From: an endosymbiont of Galathealinum brachiosum
GTDB taxonomy: Bacteria > Pseudomonadota > Gammaproteobacteria > SZUA-229
NCBI GenBank assembly: GCA_003349885.1
Contig: QFXC01000013.1
Location: 124,001-188,000, forward strand
DNA length: 64,000 nucleotides
Direction: 5' to 3'
Part shown: piece by piece, positions 44,511 through 53,914 of the stretch
Numbering within the stretch: the stretch's first letter is position 1
Layout of the letters: each line of letters opens with the position of its first letter
Translations under genes and position numbers: made by a program
The notes under the pieces: model-generated
The model's input: the letters and a program-made list of their open reading frames with translations, nothing else
The model's database searches: none
What the model was told of the DNA's origin: nothing

Positions 44511-45890
44511 TTATAAAGGAGCATGGCCTATCGCGTTAGTAAACGCAACAGCCATAAACTCATCATCAATACTTTGTTTATAGCGCTTAGAATGAGCAAG
44601 CGTATCATCAACTAATTCTCGTGCCCGCGCTGGTTCTATGTCCTCAGGTACTTTCTGTCCATTACTTACATAAGCGACAGGAAGTCGATGTTTTATAATG
44701 GCACTTAATACCCCACCTAAACTGGCTGCTTCATCCAGTTTAGTCAAAATGCAACCCGCCGGACTGGCTTTTTTAAATGCACTTATCACCTCATCCAGTG
44801 TGGATATCTGTGCATTTGCCGATAATACAAGATAAGGTTTGATCATAGATGACGGGTGACTTAAATGTGCCAGTTGCTGACTAATATCAATATCACGCTG
44901 ACTCATGCCTGCGGTATCAATCAGAATTAGTTTCTTATCGTGTAATTTGTGTAATAACTGCTGTAACTCCTGAGCATCATTGGCGGAATGCACCGGTACA
45001 CCAAGCAAACGACCGTATGTCACTAATTGCTCATGCGCCCCTATTCTATATGTATCAGTACTAATTAATGCCACATGACGTTGCCCGTGTTGCATAGCAA
45101 AACGTGCCGCCAGTTTAGCTATGGTTGTGGTTTTACCCACACCTGTTGGGCCAACCATCGCAAAGACGCCCCCCTGATTTAAAATATCATCACCTGCTAT
45201 CGGTATCTGATGAACCAGTTGCTTTAATGCCGCTTGCATTGCCTGTTCCACATCAATCGAATCATCCAGCCCTTTGGCCAGATATTTACATACGTCCTGA
45301 CTTAAACCCATTTCAGTTAAACGTTTATACAATGAAACGCGTAATGGGTGTCTGGTAGCCATTTCTTTCCATTCACCCAATACGTGTTGATTTTCAATCA
45401 TTGCACGCAGTGATTTTAATTCATCACGCATCTCCACCATACTATCAGTGAAAGGAGGCTGCATCTGTACTGGAGGCTGATACAAACCGGCTGCCTGATG
45501 AGCTGTATCTTCAGTAAGTTCTGCAACTGCCTCAGTTGTAACGACCTCTTCTACAGGTGCAACTTGCTGGGCAGGTGCCTGCTGTTCAGCAAGCTCACTT
45601 ATGTGATTAATTGTATCAGGTGCATCAACCGAGTTGAGTTCACTTTGCTGTATTTCTCTTTCAGCTGCAGCTCGCTCATAATAAGCCGCTGCACTATTCG
45701 GTTTACTTTCAATCAGCGTTTGATCCAGCGCTTTATTAATTAGACTTTCATCGTAATCACGGGCCGCAAGTATTTCAATTTTTCCATCAACAACCCTGTT
45801 AGATAAAATAACAGCATCAGATCCAATTTCTGCTTTTACCAGTCGCATTGCAGTTCGCATATCGTCTGCAACAAATCGTTTTACCTGCAT
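44511..45890 (-). CDS. flhF: Flagellar placement GTPase FlhF
   Basis: A 459-residue SRP-family GTPase: basic N-terminus, a long Gln/Ala/Glu-rich middle (to about residue 160), then the N and G domains with G-P-T-G-V-G-K-T-T (G1), D-T-Y-R-I-G-A, L-I-D-T-A-G-M (G3) and T-K-L-D-E (G4). FlhF marks the pole where the flagellum is built. GGAG ribosome site, 69 bp after flhA. Confidence 0.95.
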   Translation of the reverse strand: MQVKRFVADDMRTAMRLVKAEIGSDAVILSNRVVDGKIEILAARDYDESLINKALDQTLIESKPNSAAAYYERAAAEREIQQSELNSVDAPDTINHISELAEQQAPAQQVAPVEEVVTTEAVAELTEDTAHQAAGLYQPPVQMQPPFTDSMVEMRDELKSLRAMIENQHVLGEWKEMATRHPLRVSLYKRLTEMGLSQDVCKYLAKGLDDSIDVEQAMQAALKQLVHQIPIAGDDILNQGGVFAMVGPTGVGKTTTIAKLAARFAMQHGQRHVALISTDTYRIGAHEQLVTYGRLLGVPVHSANDAQELQQLLHKLHDKKLILIDTAGMSQRDIDISQQLAHLSHPSSMIKPYLVLSANAQISTLDEVISAFKKASPAGCILTKLDEAASLGGVLSAIIKHRLPVAYVSNGQKVPEDIEPARARELVDDTLAHSKRYKQSIDDEFMAVAFTNAIGHAPL

Positions 45891-45959
45891 GTTAATTCTC
45901 CAACTATTTTATTCTTTTCAATTAACTGACGATTAAGTATCGTTAGTTTTTTCAAATTA

Positions 45960-48041
45960 TTAATCAGCACCAACAGATGCCACTACTTTGATATTTTTAT
46001 TATCGGGAATTTCGCTATAAGACAAAACATTCAGACCCGCGATAGAATGTTTTACAAGTTGTGATAACCATAAACGTAATGGTGGTGCCACAACTAAAAT
46101 TGCTGGCTGGTTTGCCATTTCCTGCTGCTCAGCCACCTGCTCAAGTGACTTGAACATTCTTTCAGTTAAACCTGGCTCTACGCCAATTGAACCTTCTGAG
46201 GCATTTTGAGCTGACTGCATTAATAACTGCTCAAGCGATGGCTCTAATGTAATAACAGGAAGATCATGTTCCATGCCATTTATTTTTTGAATAATGGATC
46301 GACCTAATGCAATTCGAACAATTGCTGTCAGCTCAACTGGATTTTGTGTAAACGCACCATTTTCAGCTAATACTTCTGCAATCGTGCGGATATCTCGAAC
46401 AGAAACTCCTTCACTTAATAAATTCTGCATCACTTTAACAACCACACTAAGTGGTAGTAATTTAGGCACAAGATCTTCTACCAGCTTAGGTGATTTTAAT
46501 GCCAGATTATCCAGTAGTTGCTGCACTTCTTCATGACCTAATAATTCCTGAGCATTATCATGGAGTATCTGGTTTAAATGCGTTGCAACAACAGTCGTTG
46601 CATCCACTACGGTATAACCCAGAGTTTGTGCATGATCTCGCATACCCGACTCTACCCAGACAGCATCTAAACCATATGCAGGATCTTTACCTGGCATTCC
46701 CTGAAGCTGGCCATAAACCTGCCCGGGATTAATCGCCATTTCCCGATCAGGGTGAACTGAACTTTCACCGACAGGAACGCCATTTAAAGTAATACGATAT
46801 GCGTTTGGACTTAAATCTAAATTGTCACGGATATGTACTGAATGAATAAGGAAACCCAGTTCCTGAGATAATTTTTTGCGTACACCTTTAATGCGATTTA
46901 ATAACTGTCCATTCTGATTACTATCAACCATAGGAATCAAACCGTAACCTACTTCAAGACCAATTAAATCTACAGGCTGCACATCATCCCATGATAATTC
47001 TTTCTGTTCTGGTGCAACCTCAGGCTTTTCTTCTACCTGAACTCGTTGCTGCAATTCTTCTTCCTGTTTATTTTTATCCATCCATTTTGCTGTCATAACT
47101 AAAACACCAGCTATGCTTAAAAAGGCAAAGTTTGGCATGCCTGGAATTGAACCCATAATGCCAACAATTCCTGCCGTTACCCATAACACCTTAGTGTTTG
47201 AAAACATCTGTTGTTTAACTTTTGTACCCAGATCCTGTCGATTCGAATCACGGGTAATAATGATTGCGGTTGCACTTGAGAGTAACAACGATGGAATTTG
47301 TGCAACCAGACCATCACCAATTGTTAATAGCGTATAATTTCTAACCGCATCTGAAAGTGCCATATCATGCTGACCAACACCAATTGCAAAGCCGCCCACA
47401 ATATTAATGATTAAAATTAAAATGCCTGCTACTGCATCTCCTCGAACAAACTTACTGGCACCATCCATCGAACCATAAAAATCGGCTTCTGCAGCGATTT
47501 CTTCACGACGACTTTTTGCCTGTTCCTGATCAATAATACCTGAGTTTAAATCCGCATCGATAGCCATTTGCTTACCGGGCATCGCATCTAAAGTGAATCG
47601 TGCACTTACTTCTGAAACTCGACCTGCGCCTTTAGTAACCACTACAAAATTAATAATAACCAGAATGGCAAATACAACTAAACCTACTGCATAATTACCA
47701 CCGATTACAAATTCACCAAAAGATTCTATTACCTGACCTGCAGCACCGGTACCAGTATGACCTTCCAGTAATACAACTCGTGTAGAGGCCACATTCAAGG
47801 CCAGTCTAAATAAAGTTGCAACAAGAATAATCGTCGGGAAAATAACAAAATCTAAAGGTCGCTGCGCATAAACACTCACCAGCACAATCACAATTGAAAG
47901 ACATATATTAAGTGTGAAAAATAAATCCAGCGCGATGGGAGGCAAAGGTATAATCAACATACCCAGTAATGCAATGACGGCAATCGGAGCCATTAACCCC
48001 TGACGCCACATATTTTGAATATTATTTACGACTGCTTCCAT
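45960..48041 (-). CDS. flhA: Flagellar export gate protein FlhA
   Basis: A 693-residue protein: about eight N-terminal membrane helices with the conserved F-H-I-P-E-P-type loop region replaced here by the usual FlhA cytoplasmic segment (G-R-V-S-E-V-S-A-R-F-T-L-D-A-M-P-G-K-Q-M), and a C-terminal cytoplasmic domain (about 330-690) forming the nonameric substrate-docking ring. Length and order (fliQ-fliR-flhB-flhA) are standard for the flagellar type III export gate. Confidence 0.96.
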   Translation of the reverse strand: MEAVVNNIQNMWRQGLMAPIAVIALLGMLIIPLPPIALDLFFTLNICLSIVIVLVSVYAQRPLDFVIFPTIILVATLFRLALNVASTRVVLLEGHTGTGAAGQVIESFGEFVIGGNYAVGLVVFAILVIINFVVVTKGAGRVSEVSARFTLDAMPGKQMAIDADLNSGIIDQEQAKSRREEIAAEADFYGSMDGASKFVRGDAVAGILILIINIVGGFAIGVGQHDMALSDAVRNYTLLTIGDGLVAQIPSLLLSSATAIIITRDSNRQDLGTKVKQQMFSNTKVLWVTAGIVGIMGSIPGMPNFAFLSIAGVLVMTAKWMDKNKQEEELQQRVQVEEKPEVAPEQKELSWDDVQPVDLIGLEVGYGLIPMVDSNQNGQLLNRIKGVRKKLSQELGFLIHSVHIRDNLDLSPNAYRITLNGVPVGESSVHPDREMAINPGQVYGQLQGMPGKDPAYGLDAVWVESGMRDHAQTLGYTVVDATTVVATHLNQILHDNAQELLGHEEVQQLLDNLALKSPKLVEDLVPKLLPLSVVVKVMQNLLSEGVSVRDIRTIAEVLAENGAFTQNPVELTAIVRIALGRSIIQKINGMEHDLPVITLEPSLEQLLMQSAQNASEGSIGVEPGLTERMFKSLEQVAEQQEMANQPAILVVAPPLRLWLSQLVKHSIAGLNVLSYSEIPDNKNIKVVASVGAD

Positions 48042-48123
48042 CTTCTTTCACTCTTTTGTTACGCTTTTCGAGTTCTATTTACCCACTCGATTGACTGAAA
48101 ACATTAACTACAGCACACCCGGC

Positions 48124-49287
48124 TTACGGTTCAAGCGGAGCATCCCCGGGCATATTTACAAACTTTTCAAATTCTTCCGGTATCTCCGTCTCAGGTCGTG
48201 ACGGTTTTTCGCCGCCATTTTTTTGTACATCCCGTAACTGGAATACGTATGCCAGTACCTGAGCGACCGCTACGTAGAGACCATGGGGTATTTCTCTGCC
48301 TATATCAGTAGTGTGATACAAGGCCCGTGCCAAAGGTGGTGATTCGAGCAATAAAATTTCATTTGCACTGGCAACCCTTCGAATATTGGCTGCCACAAGA
48401 TCAGCCCCTTTCGCCAGCACAAGGGGCGCTCGCATGTTTTCAGGGTCATATTTCAGAGCCACTGCAAAGTGAGTCGGGTTAGTGATTACCACATCTGCAT
48501 CCGGCACCGAATCCATCATCCGGGCTTCAGCCATCTCACGTTGGGTCTGACGAATTTTTGCTTTAACTTCCGGTTTACCTTCCGTGTCTTTCATCTCATC
48601 CTTGACTTCCTGCAAGGTCATCTTCATCTGTTTTTTGTGATCCCAGATCTGAAAAGGCACATCAATCGCTGAAATAATCATCAATGCAATGGTCACCAGT
48701 AAAAATGCCCATGTCACCAGCTCACCAGCCTTAACCAGCGCAGGCTTCATCGGCATATTTCCCAGCTCAAGGTAATCACTCATATTGAGTCGGATCACAA
48801 TCAGTGCGACAGCCGCAACCAGAATGAACTTGCCCATGGTTTTAATTAATTCGACTAAACCTTTAACCGAAAATATTTTTTTCATGCCTTTAATTGGGTC
48901 TAGTTTGCTCAGTTTCGGTGTAATGGTTTCAAAACTAAATGCCCAGCCACCAATACTGATAGGTGCAAACAAGGCGCCTACAAACATCAATGCAAAAAAT
49001 GGTACCAGTAACCAGACACCATCAAGAATGGCAGCATAAAACCAGCGCACCACACCACGCGGGTCAAAAATATCTTCCCGGGCTGGCTGTAAATTACGGC
49101 TCATTATTTCACTCAGATCAGACACCATTACATGCCCTATCATGATTAGAGCTGTTGCTGCCAGAGCAATAATAACCATGGTATTAAAGTCACGGGAACG
49201 GGCTATCTGGCCTTTCTTTTTGGCATCTTCTATTTTTTTCTGGGTGGGTTCTTCGGAGCGTTCCTGCCCTGACTCTGACTCAGCCAT
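48124..49287 (-). CDS. flhB: Flagellar export switch protein FlhB
   Basis: A 387-residue export-gate protein with four membrane segments, a charged N-terminus (S-E-E-P-T-Q-K-K) and the autocleavage site N-P-T-H at about residue 268 in V-I-T-N-P-T-H-F-A-V-A-L. Cleavage switches export from rod/hook to filament substrates. Its start overlaps the fliR stop (TAATG). A Pro/Glu-rich tail of about 35 residues follows the core. Confidence 0.96.
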   Translation of the reverse strand: MAESESGQERSEEPTQKKIEDAKKKGQIARSRDFNTMVIIALAATALIMIGHVMVSDLSEIMSRNLQPAREDIFDPRGVVRWFYAAILDGVWLLVPFFALMFVGALFAPISIGGWAFSFETITPKLSKLDPIKGMKKIFSVKGLVELIKTMGKFILVAAVALIVIRLNMSDYLELGNMPMKPALVKAGELVTWAFLLVTIALMIISAIDVPFQIWDHKKQMKMTLQEVKDEMKDTEGKPEVKAKIRQTQREMAEARMMDSVPDADVVITNPTHFAVALKYDPENMRAPLVLAKGADLVAANIRRVASANEILLLESPPLARALYHTTDIGREIPHGLYVAVAQVLAYVFQLRDVQKNGGEKPSRPETEIPEEFEKFVNMPGDAPLEP

Positions 49288-50066
49288 TAACGCATCTCCA
49301 TAATTTCAGTAATAGACTCAAAACTATCCATTAACATTTGTGTAAATAGAGAAAAGACACTTGGCAAAGTTGCAGCCAGGAATATAAAGCCCAGTAATAT
49401 CATTAAAGGAAAACCTACGGCAAAAATATTAAGCTGAGGTGCTGCACGGGTGATAACCCCCATTGAAATATTAACAACCAATAATGCAGTTACCGCAGGC
49501 AATGCAACCATCAAACCACCAACAAACATCTGACTGGCCCAGTTTGCTACCGCTTTCATAGCCGGCAATGACAAGCCTGTTTCAGCAATGGGTAATATTT
49601 CAAAACTACGCACCATTAGTTGAATAAGTAAAAGATGACCATTTAAAATAACAAAAAGTAAGGTAGCCATAACGACAAAAAACTGGGATATAACAGGAAC
49701 CTGCACACCATTTGCAGGGTCTACCATTCGTGCAAAACCTAAACCCATTCCATTTGCAATAGCCTCACCCGCTATAACTAACGACTGAAATACCATTTGA
49801 ATAATAAGGCCGGTGGCGACACCAATTAGAATCTGGTGAAATAAAATACCTGCAGCTGAAAATGAAATCGGGTCTACTGCAGGAACCTGAGGAATTAAAG
49901 GAACCGTTAAAAAACTAACAGCCACTGCCATCGTAATACGAATACGCACAGGCATCATACGAGCACCGAACACAGGAGCTGCCATCATCATTGCGCCTAT
50001 ACGCACAAAAGGCCAGAAAAAACTTCCTAGCCAGATTGCAATTTGTTCCGTGGTGAGCACTAACAT
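49287..50066 (-). CDS. fliR: Flagellar export gate protein FliR
   Basis: A 259-residue protein with about six hydrophobic segments; R-I-G-A-M-M-M-A-A-P-V-F-G and L-P-A-V-T-A-L-L-V-V-N-I-S-M-G-V are family-typical. With FliP and FliQ it forms the export-gate pore. It begins 3 bp after fliQ and overlaps flhB. fliP is not in the window. Confidence 0.94.
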   Translation of the reverse strand: MLVLTTEQIAIWLGSFFWPFVRIGAMMMAAPVFGARMMPVRIRITMAVAVSFLTVPLIPQVPAVDPISFSAAGILFHQILIGVATGLIIQMVFQSLVIAGEAIANGMGLGFARMVDPANGVQVPVISQFFVVMATLLFVILNGHLLLIQLMVRSFEILPIAETGLSLPAMKAVANWASQMFVGGLMVALPAVTALLVVNISMGVITRAAPQLNIFAVGFPLMILLGFIFLAATLPSVFSLFTQMLMDSFESITEIMEMR

Positions 50067-50069
50067 AAG

Positions 50070-50339
50070 CTAACCCAGTTTTGAGGGGATTTCACTTATA
50101 AGAGTATGGGTAAAATCTACAATGGTACTGAGCATATAAGGGCCAAATATTAGTAAAGCCACAACCAGAATGCCCAGTTTAGGAATAAAACTCAACGTCA
50201 TTTCATTGATCTGAGTTGCAGCCTGAAACATACCTACAAGCAAACCCACCGTTAATGCTGACAGCAACAAAGGCGCTGCAAGACTTATTGCAACCCATAA
50301 AGTCTGACTTGCTAGCTGCATTACCATATCTTGAGTCAT
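50070..50339 (-). CDS. fliQ: Flagellar export gate protein FliQ
   Basis: An 89-residue protein with two hydrophobic hairpin helices (about 15-38 and 50-75) and the conserved G-M-F-Q-A-A-T-Q-I-N-E loop. It is the first gene of the visible flagellar run. fliP, normally immediately upstream, is missing here: upstream lies a dispersed repeat, then an unrelated gene. The operon is therefore split from the rest of the fli genes at this point. Confidence 0.95.
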   Translation of the reverse strand: MTQDMVMQLASQTLWVAISLAAPLLLSALTVGLLVGMFQAATQINEMTLSFIPKLGILVVALLIFGPYMLSTIVDFTHTLISEIPSKLG

Positions 50340-50520
50340 ATTTACTCCCGACGTTTTTTTGACTAAAACCTACTATTAGGAGATAGGTTGCAGGATAGGT
50401 GCCAAGCTTGATGGATGAGTTAGGATCAATGCTAATAAAGCAATTTATAATTACGGCTATTAGCAATAAGTAGATATAAATCGGACTAAATTACTGATGA
50501 ATGTAAACGCTGCTGTGAAA

Positions 50521-50665
50521 CATTCCCCTCGGGGACAGAGCATCTTTCCAGCTCTGTCCCCTTAAGCCATACCACCAGGAGCTGACAGTATAGAGAGCCA
50601 ACGCGATAATACTCTTGATGGCATCAGCAAGGGGACGGAGCACAAAAAGCGCGGTCCATCCCCAG
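50521..50665 (-). repeat. Full copy of the two-hairpin dispersed repeat, opposite orientation
   Basis: GGGGACAGAGC (50531-50541) and GCTCTGTCCCC (50551-50561) form the first hairpin; the spacer CCATACCACCAGGAGCTGAC ... ACTCTTGATGGC matches the reverse complement of the 21.1-kb copy; a second hairpin (GGGGACGGAGC ... GGTCCATCCCC, about 50631-50663) closes it. It occupies the 415-bp gap upstream of fliQ, where the fliQ promoter must also lie (50340-50520). Confidence 0.72.
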
Positions 50666-50754
50666 TGAATATGAGTATTAACTGAGCAAAAAAACAATCT
50701 GTAAATCAAACTGAATGTATGTCTGTTTCAGGGCAATTGCAAGCATTCCATTTA

Positions 50755-51621
50755 TCACACAGACAATATATCAATCATTTTAGATCTATATTTTTTCGCC
50801 TCAACAGAATCGCTTCCGAGTGATTTGAGCAACAACACCATGGTTTTGGCAGGAAGATTATCCTGATACGTTGCATCCATTTTTAACATTTCTAATAACT
50901 GATCCAGTGCATCTGTCAGATGATTATTTAATGCGTCCATGGCAACTAACTGGTATATCAAATCAAGGTTATTATTATCCGATTTGATATCAGCATTTAA
51001 CTGATCAATATCTTTAACCTTAGCAGCGGCCACCTGAAGTTTGGAATGCGTTAAAAGGCTAATCATCTCTTCATTATTTTTCACAACCGAGGACTGGGTT
51101 TTAATATATTGTTCCATCTCTTCAAAACGCGACTCGCGGTACATTAGTTTAATAATAGAAGTGGCTATTCGTGGATTTTCAGGATCAGATAACTGCAATT
51201 TTTTTAACTCTTCAATTGCCTCATCCGGTTTATTGTCATTATACATTCTGACAGATTCAACCAGTAAGGTATCAGATGATCTGGGCAAATGACGGGACAA
51301 TAAGTTACGGATACTGCGTTCTGATTCAGCACCATGCATTACATCAACTACTTGCTGATTATGAAATATTTGCAATGTGGGCACACTTACAATACCCAGC
51401 TCCTGTTGTGCAAATGATTTATATTTATCTGTATTTACATTTACGAGTAAAAAGCGCCCTTCGTACTCTTTAACCAGAAATTCAAGCGTTGGCCAGAGTT
51501 TCATACATGGGCCTGCATTTTGACTCCAGTAATTTACCATTACAGGACCTCGAACAGAATTTCCTAACACCAGTTCATTAAAATTTTCAGGAGTTGCATC
51601 AAAGATGAAGTTATTTGTCAT
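50755..51621 (-). CDS. CnoX/YbbN-like thioredoxin-TPR co-chaperone
   Basis: A 288-residue cytoplasmic protein: an N-terminal thioredoxin-like domain (to about residue 110) and a helical TPR-like region (about 115-288). The active-site loop reads S-Q-N-A-G-P-C, keeping only the second cysteine, and the cis-Pro region S-V-P-T-L is intact. This matches CnoX (YbbN), a holdase that works with GroEL and protects proteins from oxidation, rather than a disulfide reductase. The ATG (51619-51621) is itself part of a heptanucleotide array, and no ribosome site is visible in front of it. Confidence 0.8.
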   Translation of the reverse strand: MTNNFIFDATPENFNELVLGNSVRGPVMVNYWSQNAGPCMKLWPTLEFLVKEYEGRFLLVNVNTDKYKSFAQQELGIVSVPTLQIFHNQQVVDVMHGAESERSIRNLLSRHLPRSSDTLLVESVRMYNDNKPDEAIEELKKLQLSDPENPRIATSIIKLMYRESRFEEMEQYIKTQSSVVKNNEEMISLLTHSKLQVAAAKVKDIDQLNADIKSDNNNLDLIYQLVAMDALNNHLTDALDQLLEMLKMDATYQDNLPAKTMVLLLKSLGSDSVEAKKYRSKMIDILSV

Positions 51622-51668
51622 TAGTCATTAGTCATTAGTCGTTAGTCGTTAGTCGTTAGTCGTTAGTC
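51617..51668. repeat. Heptanucleotide array at the CnoX-like gene start
   Basis: Seven consecutive 7-bp units on the plus strand (three GTCATTA then four GTCGTTA, 51617-51665) plus a partial GTC. On the minus strand the array is the immediate 5' leader and supplies the start codon of the co-chaperone gene. Two further ATGs in the array (51635 and 51628) are out of frame and meet stops within a few codons. Confidence 0.9.
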
Positions 51669-51674
51669 AAAAGA

Positions 51675-51917
51675 TTATTTTTCTATTATTGCTGCTTGTT
51701 GAATTTTATCCAGCCTTATTTTATCTGTTATTTTAGAATCAACAATTAAATATTCCGCTTTATTTATTATCTGTAATTTCTGAGGAATTAAACTCTCAGA
51801 TTGAATCATCCCCTGCTCTGTCATCCACTTTACCCTCAGCCTTTTATTATGCATTATGGCAATTTCATAAATATCATAATCTGCACATGCTATTGGTATA
51901 TATGGCTTATCAGGCAT
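51675..51917 (-). CDS. rof: Rho-inhibitor Rof-like protein
   Basis: An 80-residue protein whose N-terminus Y-I-P-I-A-C-A-D-Y-D-I-Y-E-I-A and end E-Y-L-I-V-D-S-K-I-T-D-K-I-R-L-D-K-I align by eye with E. coli Rof (YaeO), a small Sm-like fold that binds Rho and blocks termination. Length matches the family. It lies just upstream of the co-chaperone gene on the same strand with only the heptamer array between, so they are probably co-transcribed. GAGAT ribosome-like site. Confidence 0.75.
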   Translation of the reverse strand: MPDKPYIPIACADYDIYEIAIMHNKRLRVKWMTEQGMIQSESLIPQKLQIINKAEYLIVDSKITDKIRLDKIQQAAIIEK

Positions 51918-52080
51918 TTTCTATCTCAGTTAGAAGCACAATATGAGTTTAACCTAAGAATAACATTAATATTCCACACCAATCACGAGCTCAAGCTAAC
52001 GTCAATACTGATATTTAAGGTTATTTGATTATAATCAAATAGATAGAGAGCACGACACAATACCTGCAAAAGCCTTATAC

Positions 52081-52122
52081 TTACGACTTACGACTTACGA
52101 CTTACGACTTACGACTTACGAT
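52081..52122. repeat. Second heptanucleotide array, before tcdA
   Basis: Five perfect TTACGAC units (52081-52115) and a sixth, TTACGAT, ending 5 bases before the tcdA ATG. Its reverse-complement unit differs by one base from that of the array at 51617-51668, so the two arrays form a near-inverted pair around the Rof gene. Confidence 0.9.
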
Positions 52123-52127
52123 TAAAA

Positions 52128-52916
52128 ATGAGCGACTACGAAAACCGATTCGGCGGCATATCCCGCCTCTATGGCCAGCAGGCTTTTAATATTCTCCAAC
52201 ATTCACACTTCTGCGTAATCGGAATAGGGGGTGTCGGGTCCTGGGCAGCTGAATCTCTTGCACGTACAGGTATAGGGCAAATCACGTTAATTGACCATGA
52301 TGATATTGCAGCCAGCAATATTAACCGCCAAATACATTCATTAAGTAATACGATTAATGAGTCAAAAGTTGAAACAATGGCATCAAGAATCAAACAAATC
52401 AATCCTGAATGTAAGGTCAATATTATTGATGATTTTATTACAAAGACAAACTGTCAAAAATACCTACAACAAAATTATGATTATGTAATTGACGCTATCG
52501 ATAGCATTATATTTAAGTGCGCTATTATTTATTATTGTAAACGCAACAAAATCCCCATTATCACAACAGGTGGTGCAGGTGGCTTAACCGACCCCACCAT
52601 GATCACGATTTCTGATTTATCTAAAACATGGAATGATCCGCTGGCCGCAAAAGTCCGCTCCGAATTACGATATCATTACAATTACACCAGAAACCCAAAA
52701 CGTCTATTTGGTATCAAATGTGTTTATTCGACTCAACAACAACAATATCCTAAAGATGACGGGGGGGTTGATTACGCAAAACCGGGGGTTAAAGGGGTAC
52801 ATCTGGATTGTGAACTTGGTTTTGGTTCTTCTACACACGTTACAGCAACATTTGGTTTTATTGCTGCCGCAAAAGCTATCGAGGATCACCTAAAAAAGAA
52901 AACTGCAAAATCATAA
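52128..52916 (+). CDS. tcdA: tRNA threonylcarbamoyladenosine dehydratase TcdA (CsdL)
   Basis: A 262-residue E1-like ATP-dependent enzyme: N-terminal R-F-G-G-I-S-R-L-Y-G, nucleotide loop I-G-I-G-G-V-G-S-W (about 31-39), D-H-D-D-I-A-A-S-N-I-N-R-Q, and D-A-I-D-S. TcdA cyclises t6A37 in tRNAs to ct6A. Length is normal. The ATG sits right behind a heptanucleotide array with no ribosome site visible. It has no csd partner genes nearby. Confidence 0.9.
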   Translation: MSDYENRFGGISRLYGQQAFNILQHSHFCVIGIGGVGSWAAESLARTGIGQITLIDHDDIAASNINRQIHSLSNTINESKVETMASRIKQINPECKVNIIDDFITKTNCQKYLQQNYDYVIDAIDSIIFKCAIIYYCKRNKIPIITTGGAGGLTDPTMITISDLSKTWNDPLAAKVRSELRYHYNYTRNPKRLFGIKCVYSTQQQQYPKDDGGVDYAKPGVKGVHLDCELGFGSSTHVTATFGFIAAAKAIEDHLKKKTAKS

Positions 52917-53168
52917 AAATTATGGAATGTATTAAATTTAAGCAAATGACCTTAAAGCACTACCCGTTCGAAGTATTAATTAGCCATATATAATCAAATC
53001 ACTGTGATTAACTTCACACACTTCAAATATCACAATTATCACAAGAACTATAGTCTATATTACATATCATACAGTTATCTTATCGCTTGTAGTTATGATT
53101 TCTCAATCAATAGAGATGCATAAAATTAAGAAAAACCACTAATAAATAATATTTTAAAGGGTATATTT

Positions 53169-53861
53169 ATGTGCAGTAATAATGGTTGCAACAGTCAACG
53201 TCGTCATTTTCTAATTAAATCTTTAACTGGAGGGGCTTTAGCAGCAACTTCTACAATGTTGCCACTATCTGCATGGTCATTAAGCAACATACCTAAAGAC
53301 CTATTACCGGGAAAGTCTGTTTTTGATTTTCGCGGCGATGTCAAAGTAGATGGCCACAAAGTAAACCCGTTTACATTTGTTACCAGCAAATCCACTATTG
53401 AAACGGGAAGAAACAGCCATATTATTTTTGCTGTTGGCGAAGATGCATTTGTATTACGAAGTGACAGCAAAATGGAATTAACAGGTGATATTGATTTTTT
53501 ATCCGGAATTCGCATTATTAGTGGCAAATTGCTTTCCGTATTTGGAAAAAGACCCGAAAAAAAACAACTTACGCTTAATACACAAACAGCAACAATAGGC
53601 ATTCGGGGTACAGGGGTATACATAGAAGCCGAAGAAGAAAAAACATATGCCTGTTGCTGTTATGGTTCTATTGAAACAAGTGCTACAAGTACAGATGAAA
53701 CTGAAACCGTAGTATCAACTCATCATGCGCCCAAATATATTTACAAAGAACCTCAGAATGGTAAATGCATCATCGAAACTGGGATGTTAAATCATACCGA
53801 TGTTGAGCTGGCATTATTAGAGGCTCTGGTAAAACGCAAAGTACCTGAGAGCTTTTTTTAA
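53169..53861 (+). CDS. Tat-exported FecR-domain protein
   Basis: A 230-residue protein with a twin-arginine signal (S-Q-R-R-H-F-L-I-K, then a hydrophobic stretch to about residue 38). The mature part is a FecR-type domain (about 45-200) with T-A-T-I-G-I-R-G-T, almost the same core motif as the LysM-FecR protein at 7004. A C-C-C-Y-G segment near residue 160 may bind metal, which would fit Tat export of a folded protein. AAAGGG ribosome site. The lipoprotein gene follows 53 bp later and is probably in the same operon. No sigma or receptor genes adjacent. Confidence 0.7.
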   Translation: MCSNNGCNSQRRHFLIKSLTGGALAATSTMLPLSAWSLSNIPKDLLPGKSVFDFRGDVKVDGHKVNPFTFVTSKSTIETGRNSHIIFAVGEDAFVLRSDSKMELTGDIDFLSGIRIISGKLLSVFGKRPEKKQLTLNTQTATIGIRGTGVYIEAEEEKTYACCCYGSIETSATSTDETETVVSTHHAPKYIYKEPQNGKCIIETGMLNHTDVELALLEALVKRKVPESFF

Positions 53862-53914
53862 ATTACTACAACTTTCCATTCATCATTTAGTTAAAACACA
53901 GTATAAGGAAATAC

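Noticed and set aside
50491..50709. Open frame of 72 codons on minus
   Set aside because: Lies inside the dispersed repeat; the similar sequence at 21082 gives related peptide by repeat identity, not by coding conservation.
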